A stretch of DNA of 64,000 nt from Microbispora rosea (GTDB lineage Bacteria > Actinomycetota > Actinomycetes > Streptosporangiales > Streptosporangiaceae), in the NCBI RefSeq assembly GCF_900156315.1, contig NZ_FTNI01000012.1, positions 151,562 through 215,561 of the forward strand, written 5' to 3'. A program made the translations under genes and the position numbers. The notes under the pieces were generated by a model. It made no database searches and was not told the origin of the DNA. It was given only the letters and a program-made list of their open reading frames with translations. This document shows positions 35,664 to 43,723 of this stretch, piece by piece (the first letter of the stretch is position 1; every line of letters starts with the position of its first letter).

Positions 35664-37034
35664 CTACTCCTGCGCGGCCTCGTGGTAGCGCTCGCGCAGG
35701 CCAGGCGTGGGGTCCGCCTCGTAGCGCTCGGTGGCGCCCGAGTCCCACAGCGGCGGCTCCGGCTCCCCCGACAGCAGCCAGGCGGCCTGCTTGGCCGCGC
35801 CGTCCGCGACGTACTCCCCGGGGGTGGGAACGAGCACCGGACGCCCGAAGACCGTCGGGGCGATGCGGCGCACCGCCTCCGACCGCGCACCGCCGCCGAT
35901 GAGCAGCACCCGCTGCGGCTCGACCCCGAGAGCGTCCAGCGCGTCGGCGAGGCCGCAGAGCATGCCCTCGACCGCCGCTCTGGCCAGGTGCTCGGGGGTG
36001 GACGTGGCGAGCCTGAGCCCGTGCAGCGACCCCGTGGCGTCGGGACGGTTCGGGGTGCGCTCCCCCTCCAGGTAGGGCACGAGCACCAGCCCGTCCGCGC
36101 CCGAGGGGGCCCGCAGGGCCAGATCGCTCAGCTCCTGGGGCGTGACCCGGAGCATCCGGGCCGCCGCGTCCAGCACCCGTGCCGCGTTCAGCGTGGCGAC
36201 CAGCGGCAGGTAGCGCCCGGTGGCGTCGGCGAAGCCGGCGACACCCCCGGAGGCGTCGGCGGACGGCGCCTCGGAGACGGCGAACGCCGTACCCGAGGTG
36301 CCGATGGACACGACCACGTCGCCGGGCCGCATGCCGACGCCGAGCGCCGCCCCCATGTTGTCGCCCGTGCCCGGCGCGAGCAGAGCGCCGCCCTGCTCGG
36401 CCGTCCCCGCCTGTTCCGCGGGACCGAGCACGCGGGGCAGCTCCGGCACCCTGCCCATGGCGAGTTCGAGCAGGTCGGTCCGGTATTCACCGGTCGCGGG
36501 CGACCAGTAACCGGTGCCGGAGGCGTCGCCCCGGTCCGTCGTGATCGTGTCCGGCCGGCCGGCCAGCCGCCAGGTGAGCCAGTCGTGCGGCAGGCACACC
36601 GACCGCGTACGGCCGGCGTTGTCCGGCTCGTTGCGGGCCAGCCAGCGGAGCTTGGTCACCGTGAAGGAGGCCACCGGGACGCTGCCGACGCCCTCGGCCC
36701 ACGCCTTCGGGCCGCCCAGCTCGGCGACCAGGTCGGCCGCCGCCCCGGCCGAGCGGGTGTCGTTCCACAGCAGGGCCGGCCGGACCACCTCGCCGTCCTC
36801 GTCGAGGCAGACCATCCCGTGCTGCTGGGCCGCCACGCTCACCGCCGCGACGTCCGCCAGCCCTCCCGCCTGCTCGATCGCGCTCTGCAGCGCGGTCCAC
36901 CAGTGCTCGGGATGGACCTCGGTGCCGTCGGGGTGGGAGGCGCGGCCCTCGCGCACGAGGGCCCCGCTCTCCGCGTCCCGGATGACGACCTTGCAGCTCT
37001 GGGTCGACGAGTCGACCCCAGCGACCAGCGTCAC
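35664..37034 (-). CDS. xylB: Xylulokinase
   Basis: ATP-dependent phosphorylation of D-xylulose to xylulose 5-phosphate, cytoplasmic. The 456-residue length is usual for actinomycete XylB. FGGY-kinase features are visible: [17 protein letters not shown] at the N-terminus, [12 protein letters not shown], the WNDTRS substrate loop, catalytic-region [11 protein letters not shown] and the ATP-binding [18 protein letters not shown] 37034 follows GGAGGG. It lies 28 bp downstream of xylA and forms an operon with it. Confidence 0.96.
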   Translation of the reverse strand: MTLVAGVDSSTQSCKVVIRDAESGALVREGRASHPDGTEVHPEHWWTALQSAIEQAGGLADVAAVSVAAQQHGMVCLDEDGEVVRPALLWNDTRSAGAAADLVAELGGPKAWAEGVGSVPVASFTVTKLRWLARNEPDNAGRTRSVCLPHDWLTWRLAGRPDTITTDRGDASGTGYWSPATGEYRTDLLELAMGRVPELPRVLGPAEQAGTAEQGGALLAPGTGDNMGAALGVGMRPGDVVVSIGTSGTAFAVSEAPSADASGGVAGFADATGRYLPLVATLNAARVLDAAARMLRVTPQELSDLALRAPSGADGLVLVPYLEGERTPNRPDATGSLHGLRLATSTPEHLARAAVEGMLCGLADALDALGVEPQRVLLIGGGARSEAVRRIAPTVFGRPVLVPTPGEYVADGAAKQAAWLLSGEPEPPLWDSGATERYEADPTPGLRERYHEAAQE

Positions 37035-37062
37035 AGTCGTCCCTCCGCTCTCGTCGTACCGG

Positions 37063-38208
37063 TCAGCCGCGCACGCCGAGGAGGTGCTCCAGCGCGAGCT
37101 GGTTGAGCCGGGTGAAGTGGAAGCCGCGGGCGGCCACCTCGTCGACGTCGATCGACTCCGCGAGGAGGTCGTCGTAGGTCTCGCCCTCGGCCAGGGTCGG
37201 CTGGGCCAGCTCGGTGAGCTTGCTGGCGGCCAGCGCCTCCTGCACCTCGGGGTCGGCGCGGAAGGCCTTCGACTTCTCCTTGAGGATGAGGTAGGTCCGC
37301 ATGTTCGCGGCCGCCGACTCCCAGACGTCTTCCTTGTCCTCGGTGCGCAGCGGCTTGTAGTCGAAGTGGCGCGGGCCGTCGTAGCCGCCGTTCTCCAGCA
37401 GGTCGACGAGGAAGAACGCGCTCTTCACGTCGCCGTGGCCGAAGACGAGGTCCTGGTCGTACTTCGGGCCGTGCTGGCCGTTGAGGTCGAGGTGGAACAG
37501 CTTGCCGTGCCACAGCGCCTGGGCGATGCCGTGGACGAAGTTCATCCCGGCCATCTGCTCGTGGCCGACCTCGGGGTTGAGGCCCACCATCTCGGGGTGC
37601 TCCAGCGAGTTGATGAAGGCCAGGGCGTGGCCGATCGTCGGCAGCAGGATGTCGCCGCGCGGCTCGTTCGGCTTGGGCTCGACGGCGAACCGGATGTCGT
37701 AACCCTTGTCGATCACGTACTGGCACAGGAGGTCGAAGCCCTCCTTGTAGCGGTCGAGCGCGACCCGCACGTCCTTGGCGGCGTCGGACTCGGCGCCCTC
37801 ACGGCCGCCCCAGCACACGTACGTCGTGGCCCCGAGCTCGGCGGCGAGGTCGATGTTGCGAATGACCTTGCGAAGGGCGTACCGCCGGACGTCGCGGTCG
37901 TTGCTGGTGAACCCGCCGTCCTTGAAGATCGGGTGGGTGAACAGGTTGGTCGTGGCCATCGGCACCTTCATGCCGGTCTCACTGAGAGCCTTCTTGAAGC
38001 TCTCGATGGCCTTGGTCCGGTCCTGCTCCACCGCGAGGAGGTCGTCGTCGTGGAACGTCACACCGTACGCGCCGAGCTCAGCCAGGCGGTGCACGCTCTC
38101 GACCGGGTCCAGCGGGGCCCGGGTGGCGTCGCCGAACGGGTCGCGCGCCTGCCAGCCGACGGTCCACAGCCCGAACGTGAAACGGTCCTCGGGAGTGGGG
38201 GTGTACAT
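37063..38208 (-). CDS. xylA: Xylose isomerase
   Basis: Converts D-xylose to D-xylulose (and glucose to fructose), metal-dependent TIM barrel. At 381 residues it belongs to the short class I actinomycete isomerases. The active site is complete: His53/Asp56 (VTFHDDDL), Glu177/Lys179 ([11 protein letters not shown]), Glu213/His216 (NPEVGHEQM) and Asp241, Asp251, Asp253 ([15 protein letters not shown]). ATG 38208 follows GGAGGCGAGAC. A near-perfect palindrome lies 13 bp upstream of the start, facing the divergent ROK repressor gene. Confidence 0.98.
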   Translation of the reverse strand: MYTPTPEDRFTFGLWTVGWQARDPFGDATRAPLDPVESVHRLAELGAYGVTFHDDDLLAVEQDRTKAIESFKKALSETGMKVPMATTNLFTHPIFKDGGFTSNDRDVRRYALRKVIRNIDLAAELGATTYVCWGGREGAESDAAKDVRVALDRYKEGFDLLCQYVIDKGYDIRFAVEPKPNEPRGDILLPTIGHALAFINSLEHPEMVGLNPEVGHEQMAGMNFVHGIAQALWHGKLFHLDLNGQHGPKYDQDLVFGHGDVKSAFFLVDLLENGGYDGPRHFDYKPLRTEDKEDVWESAAANMRTYLILKEKSKAFRADPEVQEALAASKLTELAQPTLAEGETYDDLLAESIDVDEVAARGFHFTRLNQLALEHLLGVRG

Positions 38209-38220
38209 GTCTCGCCTCCG

Positions 38221-38245
38221 ATTTAGTCTACGTTGTGGACTAAAT
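38221..38245. promoter_or_regulatory. xylA operator palindrome
   Basis: ATTTAGTC (38221-38228) is the exact inverted complement of GACTAAAT (38238-38245), with a 9-bp spacer containing two more paired positions. It resembles the TTAGTCC-type dyads bound by ROK repressors in actinomycetes. It sits directly upstream of the xylA ribosome site, where binding would overlap transcription initiation. Confidence 0.75.
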
Positions 38246-38450
38246 ATCCGATGTGAGGAGCCGCATGGTCAAGGGGGTGTGTCCGTGTTCTCAACCACCG
38301 GCAGTGGAAGATGTGATGACACAGCCCGTCGGGCGTGAGGCGGGAGTCGCGTGGAGGGTGCGATGACGCGGGCGGAAACGGCGTGAGGCGGACCGCGCGC
38401 GTGCAGGAGCGCGAGAGCTGCGGGCGGTACGAGGTGGCGTGGAGGATGCG

Positions 38451-39764
38451 ATGACGCAGGCCCTGCGGCATGACGCGATGCGCGCCCGGAACCTGGCGCT
38501 CGTCCTCGGCGCGGTCGGCGCCCGGGGATCGGTGACCCGGGCCGCCCTCGCCGAGATGACCGGCCTGACCAAGACGACCGTGTCCAAGCTCGTCGGCGAC
38601 CTCATCGAGGGCGGGCTCGTGGTGGAGACCGGCGCCGTCCGGGACGGCGAGCGCGGCAGGCCCGGGGTCGAGATCCGGGTCAGCGGGCAGCACGTCGCCG
38701 CCCTCGGGCTGGAGATCAACGTCGACTACCTCGCCGTGTGCGTGGTCGACCTCGCCCGGACGGTACGGCTGCGCCGTACACAGGCTGTGGACAACCGGGC
38801 CGCGCCCCCTGTGGATGTGATCGCGCAACTTGCGGATTTGGCCTCCGCGGTTGTGGACGAATCTGTGGAGAAGGGCCTGCGGGTGGTCGGCGGCGTGCTG
38901 GCCGTGCCCGGCCCCGTGGACATGGCCAGCGGGGTCGTCCACAACGCGCCGAACCTCGGCTGGCGCGACGTGCCGCTGGCGTCGCTCCTGCGGCTCTCCT
39001 TCCCCGTACGTGTGGAGAACGAGGCCAACCTGGCCGCGCTCGGCGAGCTGTGGTTCGGGTCGGGGCTGCCGGACTTCCTGCACGTTTCGGGAGAGATCGG
39101 CATCGGGGCGGGCCTCGTGGTCCGCGGCCGGCTCTTCCGTGGTGCGCACGGCTTCGCCGGGGAGCTCGGGCACGTCGTCGTCTCCCCCGACGGCCCGCCG
39201 TGCCGCTGCGGCGGGCGGGGCTGCCTGGAACAGTACGCGGGCCAGGATGCCCTCCTGACCGCCGCCCGGGCCGCCGCCTCGATCCGTTCCGCCACCGACG
39301 CGCCCCCGGCTGCGGCGCCCGGGAGCGCACCGGCCAGGAGCGCACCGGCCAGGAGCGCACCGGCCGGGATGCCACACAAGGAGGTGTACGAATCGTCGTC
39401 TTCGTCCGAGATGCTCCTGCCCGCGCAGCAGGGCGTGTCATGGGTGCTGTCCCGGCTCCGGGAGGGTGACGAGAACGTGCGCGCCGCCTGCGAGCGGGCG
39501 GCCTGGGCGCTCGGCGTGGCTCTGTCGTCGGCGGTCAACCTCGTGGATCCCGACGCGATCGTCCTCGGCGGCATCTACGGGCCGCTCTTCCCCTGGATCG
39601 GCCACATGGTCGCCGACACGCTGAAGGACCGCCTCGGTCAGATGCGCGGCGCCGTGCCGCCCGTGGTCGTGTCGCGCCTCGGCGCCGAGGCGGCCGCCCT
39701 CGGTGCGGCCGGGCAGGTGATCGAGCAGGTCATGGCCGACCCCGCCGCGCTCCTGCACACCTGA
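38451..39764 (+). CDS. xylR: ROK-family xylose repressor
   Basis: Repressor/sugar-sensor of 437 residues. The N-terminal winged helix is VTRAALAEMTGLTKTTVSKLVGDL. The ROK domain has GGVLAVPGPVD, VRVENEANLAALGELWFG and the zinc motif CRCGGRGCLEQYAG. A low-complexity loop (SAPAR repeats) interrupts the ROK domain after the zinc motif. ATG 38451 follows GGAGG; an in-frame GTG lies at 38439. It diverges from xylAB and most likely represses it in the absence of xylose. Confidence 0.92.
   Translation: MTQALRHDAMRARNLALVLGAVGARGSVTRAALAEMTGLTKTTVSKLVGDLIEGGLVVETGAVRDGERGRPGVEIRVSGQHVAALGLEINVDYLAVCVVDLARTVRLRRTQAVDNRAAPPVDVIAQLADLASAVVDESVEKGLRVVGGVLAVPGPVDMASGVVHNAPNLGWRDVPLASLLRLSFPVRVENEANLAALGELWFGSGLPDFLHVSGEIGIGAGLVVRGRLFRGAHGFAGELGHVVVSPDGPPCRCGGRGCLEQYAGQDALLTAARAAASIRSATDAPPAAAPGSAPARSAPARSAPAGMPHKEVYESSSSSEMLLPAQQGVSWVLSRLREGDENVRAACERAAWALGVALSSAVNLVDPDAIVLGGIYGPLFPWIGHMVADTLKDRLGQMRGAVPPVVVSRLGAEAAALGAAGQVIEQVMADPAALLHT
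39322..39365 (+). repeat. 15-bp in-frame tandem repeat inside xylR
   Basis: Three units of GGAGCGCACCGGCCA (39322, 39337, 39352; the last loses its final base) encode a repeated SAPAR pentapeptide. It forms an unstructured insertion in the ROK domain. Confidence 0.85.
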
Positions 39765-39925
39765 CACGAGCACCCCGGCCGGGCGCCAAAGGCCCGTAAG
39801 AACCTGTGCCGATCTTGTCCAGCCCAGGTCGCGGCCCTGCTCCGGCGGGGTATGAGGCCGCCGATCCACAGAACGGGACGGGCGACGTTCACCCTCGGCC
39901 GTCCAGCAGGAAGGCGTATCGCGAT

Positions 39926-40339
39926 ATGTCCCGCTACTGGACACGGCCCTCCGTCGACGCCGTGGTCCTCACGGCCCGGCGGCTGGCCCTGGCCGCGCTC
40001 GTGATCCCGGCGGCGGGAATCTGCGCCGCACGGCCCGCGACGGCACATGCCACCCCGCCGCCCGTACGCGAGAAGCTCGCGGCCTTCCGCGTCCACGAGC
40101 CGGGTGGAGGCGGAGGTCAGGTGATCAGAGGAGGGCGCGCGAGCGCCATCCAGAACAGGTCCGGCGCGGGCCTGTCCAACCAGAGCCTCACCGGGGCCGT
40201 CGCCCCCACCTTCATGAGGGGGCAGTCGCAGCTACCGGTGACCCAGATGCGTTCGCTCGACCTGCAGGCCGCCTTCTGCGGATCGCAGCCCACCACCTGT
40301 GTCGTGGGACAGAACAAGCCGATCCGCCGGAGGCACTGA
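39926..40339 (+). CDS. Hypothetical secreted protein
   Basis: Predicted 137-residue exported protein. The N-terminus has basic residues, then a hydrophobic stretch (LALAALVIPAAGICAA) and a likely signal-peptidase site near ATAHA. The mature part is small, has two Cys (AFCGSQPTTC) and ends RRRH. No family is recognised. ATG 39926 has AGGAAGG 11 bp upstream, and codon bias fits the genome. It lies between xylR and a repeat-rich stretch. Confidence 0.55.
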   Translation: MSRYWTRPSVDAVVLTARRLALAALVIPAAGICAARPATAHATPPPVREKLAAFRVHEPGGGGGQVIRGGRASAIQNRSGAGLSNQSLTGAVAPTFMRGQSQLPVTQMRSLDLQAAFCGSQPTTCVVGQNKPIRRRH

Positions 40340-40440
40340 CACTTCCCCCGTCCGTGCCCCGCCATTCCGGCAGGGACCCGCTCCGCTGCCGCCGCGCTTG
40401 CCGGATGCCACCGGGCTCTCCAAAAGGCGCGTGCCGCCCG

Positions 40441-40520
40441 GGAGCCCACCGCGCTTCCCGGAAGGCCACCGCGCCGCCCGTGAGGCCACCGCGCCGCCCG
40501 TGAGGCCACCGCGCTTCCTG
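40441..40520. repeat. 20-bp tandem repeat (4 copies)
   Basis: Four units of exactly 20 bp (40441, 40461, 40481, 40501) share the core GGCCACCGCGC followed by CG/TT and CCCG. The 243 bp between the secreted-protein gene and the small convergent gene otherwise show no coding signal. Confidence 0.85.
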
Positions 40521-40582
40521 GGAGGCTTCCAGCGGGTGCTCCCCGGGAGACCGGGGCGGTCACGCACGCGGCGCTCAGCTGC

Positions 40583-40795
40583 TCACAGGCCCGAGGGGTC
40601 GCGGCCGAGGCTGATCTCCTCGGCGATGCGCCGCAGTTCGTCGGCGGCCAGCCGGGGTGTGCCGGGCAGTCCGGCGGCCAGCGCCGAGATCACCTGGTGA
40701 TATGGCGCGCCGGCATGACGGACCGCGACCTCGTGCACCGCCCGGAACAGGACCAGGTTGTCCTCGTGCTCCCGCGTCGCCCTGTCCACGATCAT
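40583..40795 (-). CDS. Small hypothetical protein
   Basis: Predicted 70-residue, mostly helical cytoplasmic protein (MIVDRATREHEDNLVLFRAV, ending EEISLGRDPSGL). No family is recognised. ATG 40795 is chosen because GGAGGGGGACGAC precedes it; longer starts at 40819 and 40828 lack a ribosome site. It is divergent from the VOC gene. Confidence 0.6.
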   Translation of the reverse strand: MIVDRATREHEDNLVLFRAVHEVAVRHAGAPYHQVISALAAGLPGTPRLAADELRRIAEEISLGRDPSGL

Positions 40796-40946
40796 GTCGT
40801 CCCCCTCCGCCGGACTCATCACCGGCACCGCTCCCCGGACCGCGCCTCGGACGGCGCCCTCCGACGCCGTGCGGTGCGCCGGTGGGCGGCTGCCCGGTGG
40901 TCACGGTACGACCTGCCACCGACAGTTTCCGGGAAACCCGCCGAGG

Positions 40947-40969
40947 TACAATTACTTGAGAGTTCAAGT
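40947..40969 (+). promoter_or_regulatory. Promoter -10 with overlapping palindromic operator of the VOC gene
   Basis: A -10-like TACAAT (40947-40952) is followed at once by ACTTGA-GAGT-TCAAGT (40954-40969), a perfect 6-bp dyad of the type bound by MarR/HxlR-like repressors. The dyad would cover the transcription start. No such regulator gene is adjacent. Confidence 0.6.
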
Positions 40970-40984
40970 TTTCGGGAGGACGTC

Positions 40985-41488
40985 ATGCCGGTCCAGCGAC
41001 TCAACCACGCCGTGTTGTACGTGCGGGACGTCTCCCGCAGCGTGGCCTTCTACCAGGAGGCCCTCGGGTTCCGCGTCGTCCAGGCGTTCCCCGGGGCGGC
41101 CTTCCTGCAGGCCGAGGGCTCCTCGAACGACCACGACCTCGGACTGTTCCAGATCGGGGCGCAGGCGGGGCCGTCGTCCGCCGGGCGCGCGACGGTCGGC
41201 CTCTACCACCTCGCCTGGGAGGTCGACACCCTCGCCGAGCTGCAGCGGATCGCGACCACGCTGACGGAGATGAACGCCCTGGTCGGCGCATCCGACCACT
41301 CCACCACCAAGGCCCTCTACGCCAAGGATCCGGACGGGCTGGAGTTCGAGGTGTCCTGGCTGGTGCCCGCCGACCTGCTCACCGAGGAGGTCCTCGACGG
41401 GCGCGCCCAGATCAAGCCGCTCGACCTCGCGAAGGAACTCGAGCGGTACGGCGCGCAGACGCGCGGCGGAATCGGCGTCAGCGTCTGA
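40985..41488 (+). CDS. VOC-family (glyoxalase/extradiol dioxygenase-like) protein
   Basis: Metal-dependent vicinal-oxygen-chelate fold protein of 167 residues, resembling catechol 2,3-dioxygenase-type members. Candidate metal ligands are His8 (RLNHAVLYVRD), His in GLYHLAWEVD and Glu in GLEFEVSWL. The substrate is unknown. ATG 40985 follows GGGAGGACGTC. It is single, with a clear operator-like palindrome ahead and a perfect hairpin behind. Confidence 0.9.
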   Translation: MPVQRLNHAVLYVRDVSRSVAFYQEALGFRVVQAFPGAAFLQAEGSSNDHDLGLFQIGAQAGPSSAGRATVGLYHLAWEVDTLAELQRIATTLTEMNALVGASDHSTTKALYAKDPDGLEFEVSWLVPADLLTEEVLDGRAQIKPLDLAKELERYGAQTRGGIGVSV

Positions 41489-41494
41489 TCCGGC

Positions 41495-41531
41495 ACTCGT
41501 GGGCGGCCCTCTTCCCCGAGGCCGCCCACGA
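41495..41531 (+). terminator. Hairpin terminator of the VOC gene
   Basis: A perfect 13-bp stem (CTCGTGGGCGGCC, 41495-41507, with 41519-41531) and an 11-base loop, starting 7 bp after the stop codon. No T tract follows, as is usual in high-GC actinomycetes. Confidence 0.85.
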
Positions 41532-41772
41532 GTTCCGGCCGGACCCGCTGACCAGCCGTGCCCGCTGACCAGCCTTGTCCGCAGGCCCGCCTCCGGCGCT
41601 GACCGGCCTTTCGCGCCGGCCGGCTCGGCGCCGACCGGCCTCTGCCCGTCGGCCGGTCTTGCCCGCTGACCGACCTGTTCGCGCCATTTAGCGCAAACAT
41701 CCTTCTCTGGACCCCCGGAAACCCATACCATGATCATGATCTGAACCGGTACAGCGAGGGACAGGACGGATC
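41532..41772. other. Non-coding stretch with GCTGACC(A/G)GCC repeats
   Basis: No convincing gene. Between about 41545 and 41670, variants of GCTGACCAGCC and GCCGACCGGCC recur irregularly. Toward the methyltransferase gene the sequence becomes AT-richer (gcaaacatccttctctgg, then ccataccatgatcatgatct), which probably holds its promoter. Confidence 0.5.
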
Positions 41773-42630
41773 ATGGCCGACAACGACCAGCACGCGGGCG
41801 ACGGCCCGGCCGGACACGACCGGGCAGCTGCCAGGATCGACACGAGCAAACCGAGCGTCTCGCGGGTCTACGACGTCATGCTGGGCGGCAAGGACAACTA
41901 CGCCGTCGACCGCCACGTGGCGGAGGCCGCCCTGCGGATCGCCCCCGACGCCCCGGCCGCCGCCAAGTCCAATCGGGCGTTCCTGCAGCGCGTGGTCCGC
42001 CACTTGGCGGCCGAGGCGGGCATCAGGCAGTTCCTCGACATCGGCTCGGGCCTGCCCACGCAGGGCAACGTGCACGAGGTCGCGCAGCAGGTCGCCCCGG
42101 AATCCCGGGTCGTCTACGTCGACAACGACCCCATCGTCCTGGTGCACGGCCGGGCGCTGCTGGCGAGGAACGGCAGCACCACGGTCGTCGAGGCCGACAT
42201 CCGCGACCCGGAGGCGATCCTCGCCGACCCCGCCGTCACGGCGCTCATCGACTTCGGGCAACCCGTGGCCCTGCTGCTGCTCGGGATCCTCCACCACCTC
42301 AACGACCAGGAGAAGCCCGAGGACATCGCCGCCCGCCTCCGCGCGGCCCTGCCCTCCGGTAGCTACCTCGCGCTGTCCCACTTCCACAATCCCGGGCCGG
42401 CGATGCCCGAGGTGTCGGCACAGGCCGACTCGGCCGAGAAGCTGTTCAACGAGCACCTGGGCACGGGCCGGTGGCGCACCCGTGACGAGATCATGACCTT
42501 CTTCGGCGACCTGCCGCTCATCGAGCCCGGCCTGGTTCCGCTCCCCGAATGGCGGCCGAACCCCGGTGAGGTCTTCGAACCCGGCATCACTTACCACACG
42601 TTCGTCGGCGGCGTCGCGCGCAAGCCCTGA
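41773..42630 (+). CDS. DUF574/Methyltransf_19 SAM-dependent methyltransferase
   Basis: Rossmann-fold protein of 285 residues in the actinomycete-specific DUF574 family. The family start is present (PSVSRVYDVMLGGKDNYAVD). The SAM-binding loop FLDIGSGLPTQGN, acidic VYVDNDPIVL and the late segment ALLLLGILHHL are clear. Many paralogues occur per genome; the substrates are mostly unknown. The ATG is preceded by GGACAGGACGG. It stands alone. Confidence 0.93.
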   Translation: MADNDQHAGDGPAGHDRAAARIDTSKPSVSRVYDVMLGGKDNYAVDRHVAEAALRIAPDAPAAAKSNRAFLQRVVRHLAAEAGIRQFLDIGSGLPTQGNVHEVAQQVAPESRVVYVDNDPIVLVHGRALLARNGSTTVVEADIRDPEAILADPAVTALIDFGQPVALLLLGILHHLNDQEKPEDIAARLRAALPSGSYLALSHFHNPGPAMPEVSAQADSAEKLFNEHLGTGRWRTRDEIMTFFGDLPLIEPGLVPLPEWRPNPGEVFEPGITYHTFVGGVARKP

Positions 42631-42829
42631 ACGTTCTTGCTGCGATAAACGTGACTTGCGTCACCGCACAGCCGTACGACCGGGCGCGCATCGCCGCAGG
42701 CAGCGGGTAATACGACGGCGGAGCGGCGATCGGCCGTACGGCCACCCGGACGGTGGCCGGGTTGACATCGGTGAGCGGCGACGGTGATGCTCGGAGGTGG
42801 CTGCCCCTCTACAGGAAGGCGGCACCGAC

Positions 42830-43189
42830 ATGATGATCACCAACGGGTCGTTCGAATCGGCCCTGAGCAAGAAAACACTGCTCTACCTCGACAAGCAACT
42901 GGTCGTACGCTCCTCCGACGACGGCGACACAGGCGGCGTACGGCTGATCGGGCAGATCGACCTCACCAACGGCGACGCCATGGCCGACGCCCTGCACAAG
43001 AAGTGGGCGAGGCCGGGCACGGGAACCGTGGACGTCGCCGAGCTCCAGTTCATCGACCTCTACGGCCTGCGCGCCCTGGCCCTGCTGTCCGACGTCCCCC
43101 TGGGCCGGCCGATCCGGCTGCACAACGTCAGGCCCGGCCTGCGCAAGCTGCTCACCCTGCTCGACTGGCCCGCCTTCACCATCGGGTGA
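42830..43189 (+). CDS. STAS-domain protein (anti-sigma-factor-antagonist-like)
   Basis: Predicted 119-residue protein with a single STAS domain: RLIGQIDLTNGDAMADAL, then VDVAELQFIDLYGLRALALL and RLHNVRPGLRKLLTLLDW. In phosphoregulated antagonists the third loop reads DSSG or DSTG; here it is DLYG, so the phosphorylatable serine is absent. It may act in a signalling complex without phosphorylation. ATG 42830 has AGGAAGG upstream. No sigma or anti-sigma gene is adjacent. Confidence 0.8.
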   Translation: MMITNGSFESALSKKTLLYLDKQLVVRSSDDGDTGGVRLIGQIDLTNGDAMADALHKKWARPGTGTVDVAELQFIDLYGLRALALLSDVPLGRPIRLHNVRPGLRKLLTLLDWPAFTIG

Positions 43190-43237
43190 CGACGCGGCCC
43201 GGCGCGGACCCCCCACCGCGCCGACCCGTGGGACCGG

Positions 43238-43418
43238 CGCGTTTCTCGCACTCACCCCCGCACTCCCGGGTCTCTCGCATTCCCCCCAGCACTCCCGGGT
43301 CTCTCGCACTCACCCCTGCACTCCCGGGTTCCTCAGGGTCACCTTCACACTCGCGCGTTTCTCGCAGTTACCCCCCCGCACTCGCGCGTTTCTCGCATTT
43401 CCGCGTTTCTCGCGCTCC
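43238..43418. repeat. 29-bp imperfect tandem repeat array
   Basis: Units start at 43238, 43267, 43296 and 43325 (29 bp each) and 43354 (31 bp), followed by two 17-bp truncated units at 43385 and 43402. Each opens with CG(C/G)GT-type sequence, then CTCGCA, and full units end GCACTCC or CACTCG. The array has no spacers of constant unique sequence, so it is not CRISPR. Confidence 0.9.
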
Positions 43419-43723
43419 GGATGGAGGAAAGGTATCCGAGGACGGTCACACGACCGTTCTGACCAGCGCCTGAGCCTTCGTATGGGTTCAGGCGCAATCC
43501 GTTCGTGAGTTCCCCCCGACTCGCACGAGGAGGGGTATGAGGTGTTTCCGGGCACTCCGGCAGCCCGCCACCGACGTCGGCGGCCATCCGCCGACGTGGC
43601 ACAGCCGCCGCGCTCTCGCGCCGCGGTGACGAGGCGACCTGGCCCCCACCGGCTGACCCGCCGGTGCGGCCGCCCGCTCCACCCCGGACCCGGCGTCCGG
43701 GCTTCTGCCTGCTGGAGAGCCGA
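43419..43723. other. Intergenic region upstream of the P-type ATPase gene with two hairpins
   Basis: No gene is evident. ACGGTC (43442-43447) and GACCGT (43452-43457) form a perfect 6-bp dyad that could be an operator. GCGCCTGA (43466-43473) and TCAGGCGC (43488-43495) form a perfect 8-bp stem, probably a terminator for upstream transcription. The rest (43500-43723) is GC-rich leader to the ATPase gene. Confidence 0.55.

Noticed and set aside
42705..42710. GGGTAA as a sigma-B-type -10 box for the STAS gene
   Set aside because: No GTTT-like -35 element at suitable spacing was found, so the match may be chance.
43238..43418. CRISPR array
   Set aside because: Repeats are contiguous and degenerate with no unique spacers, and no cas gene is present.
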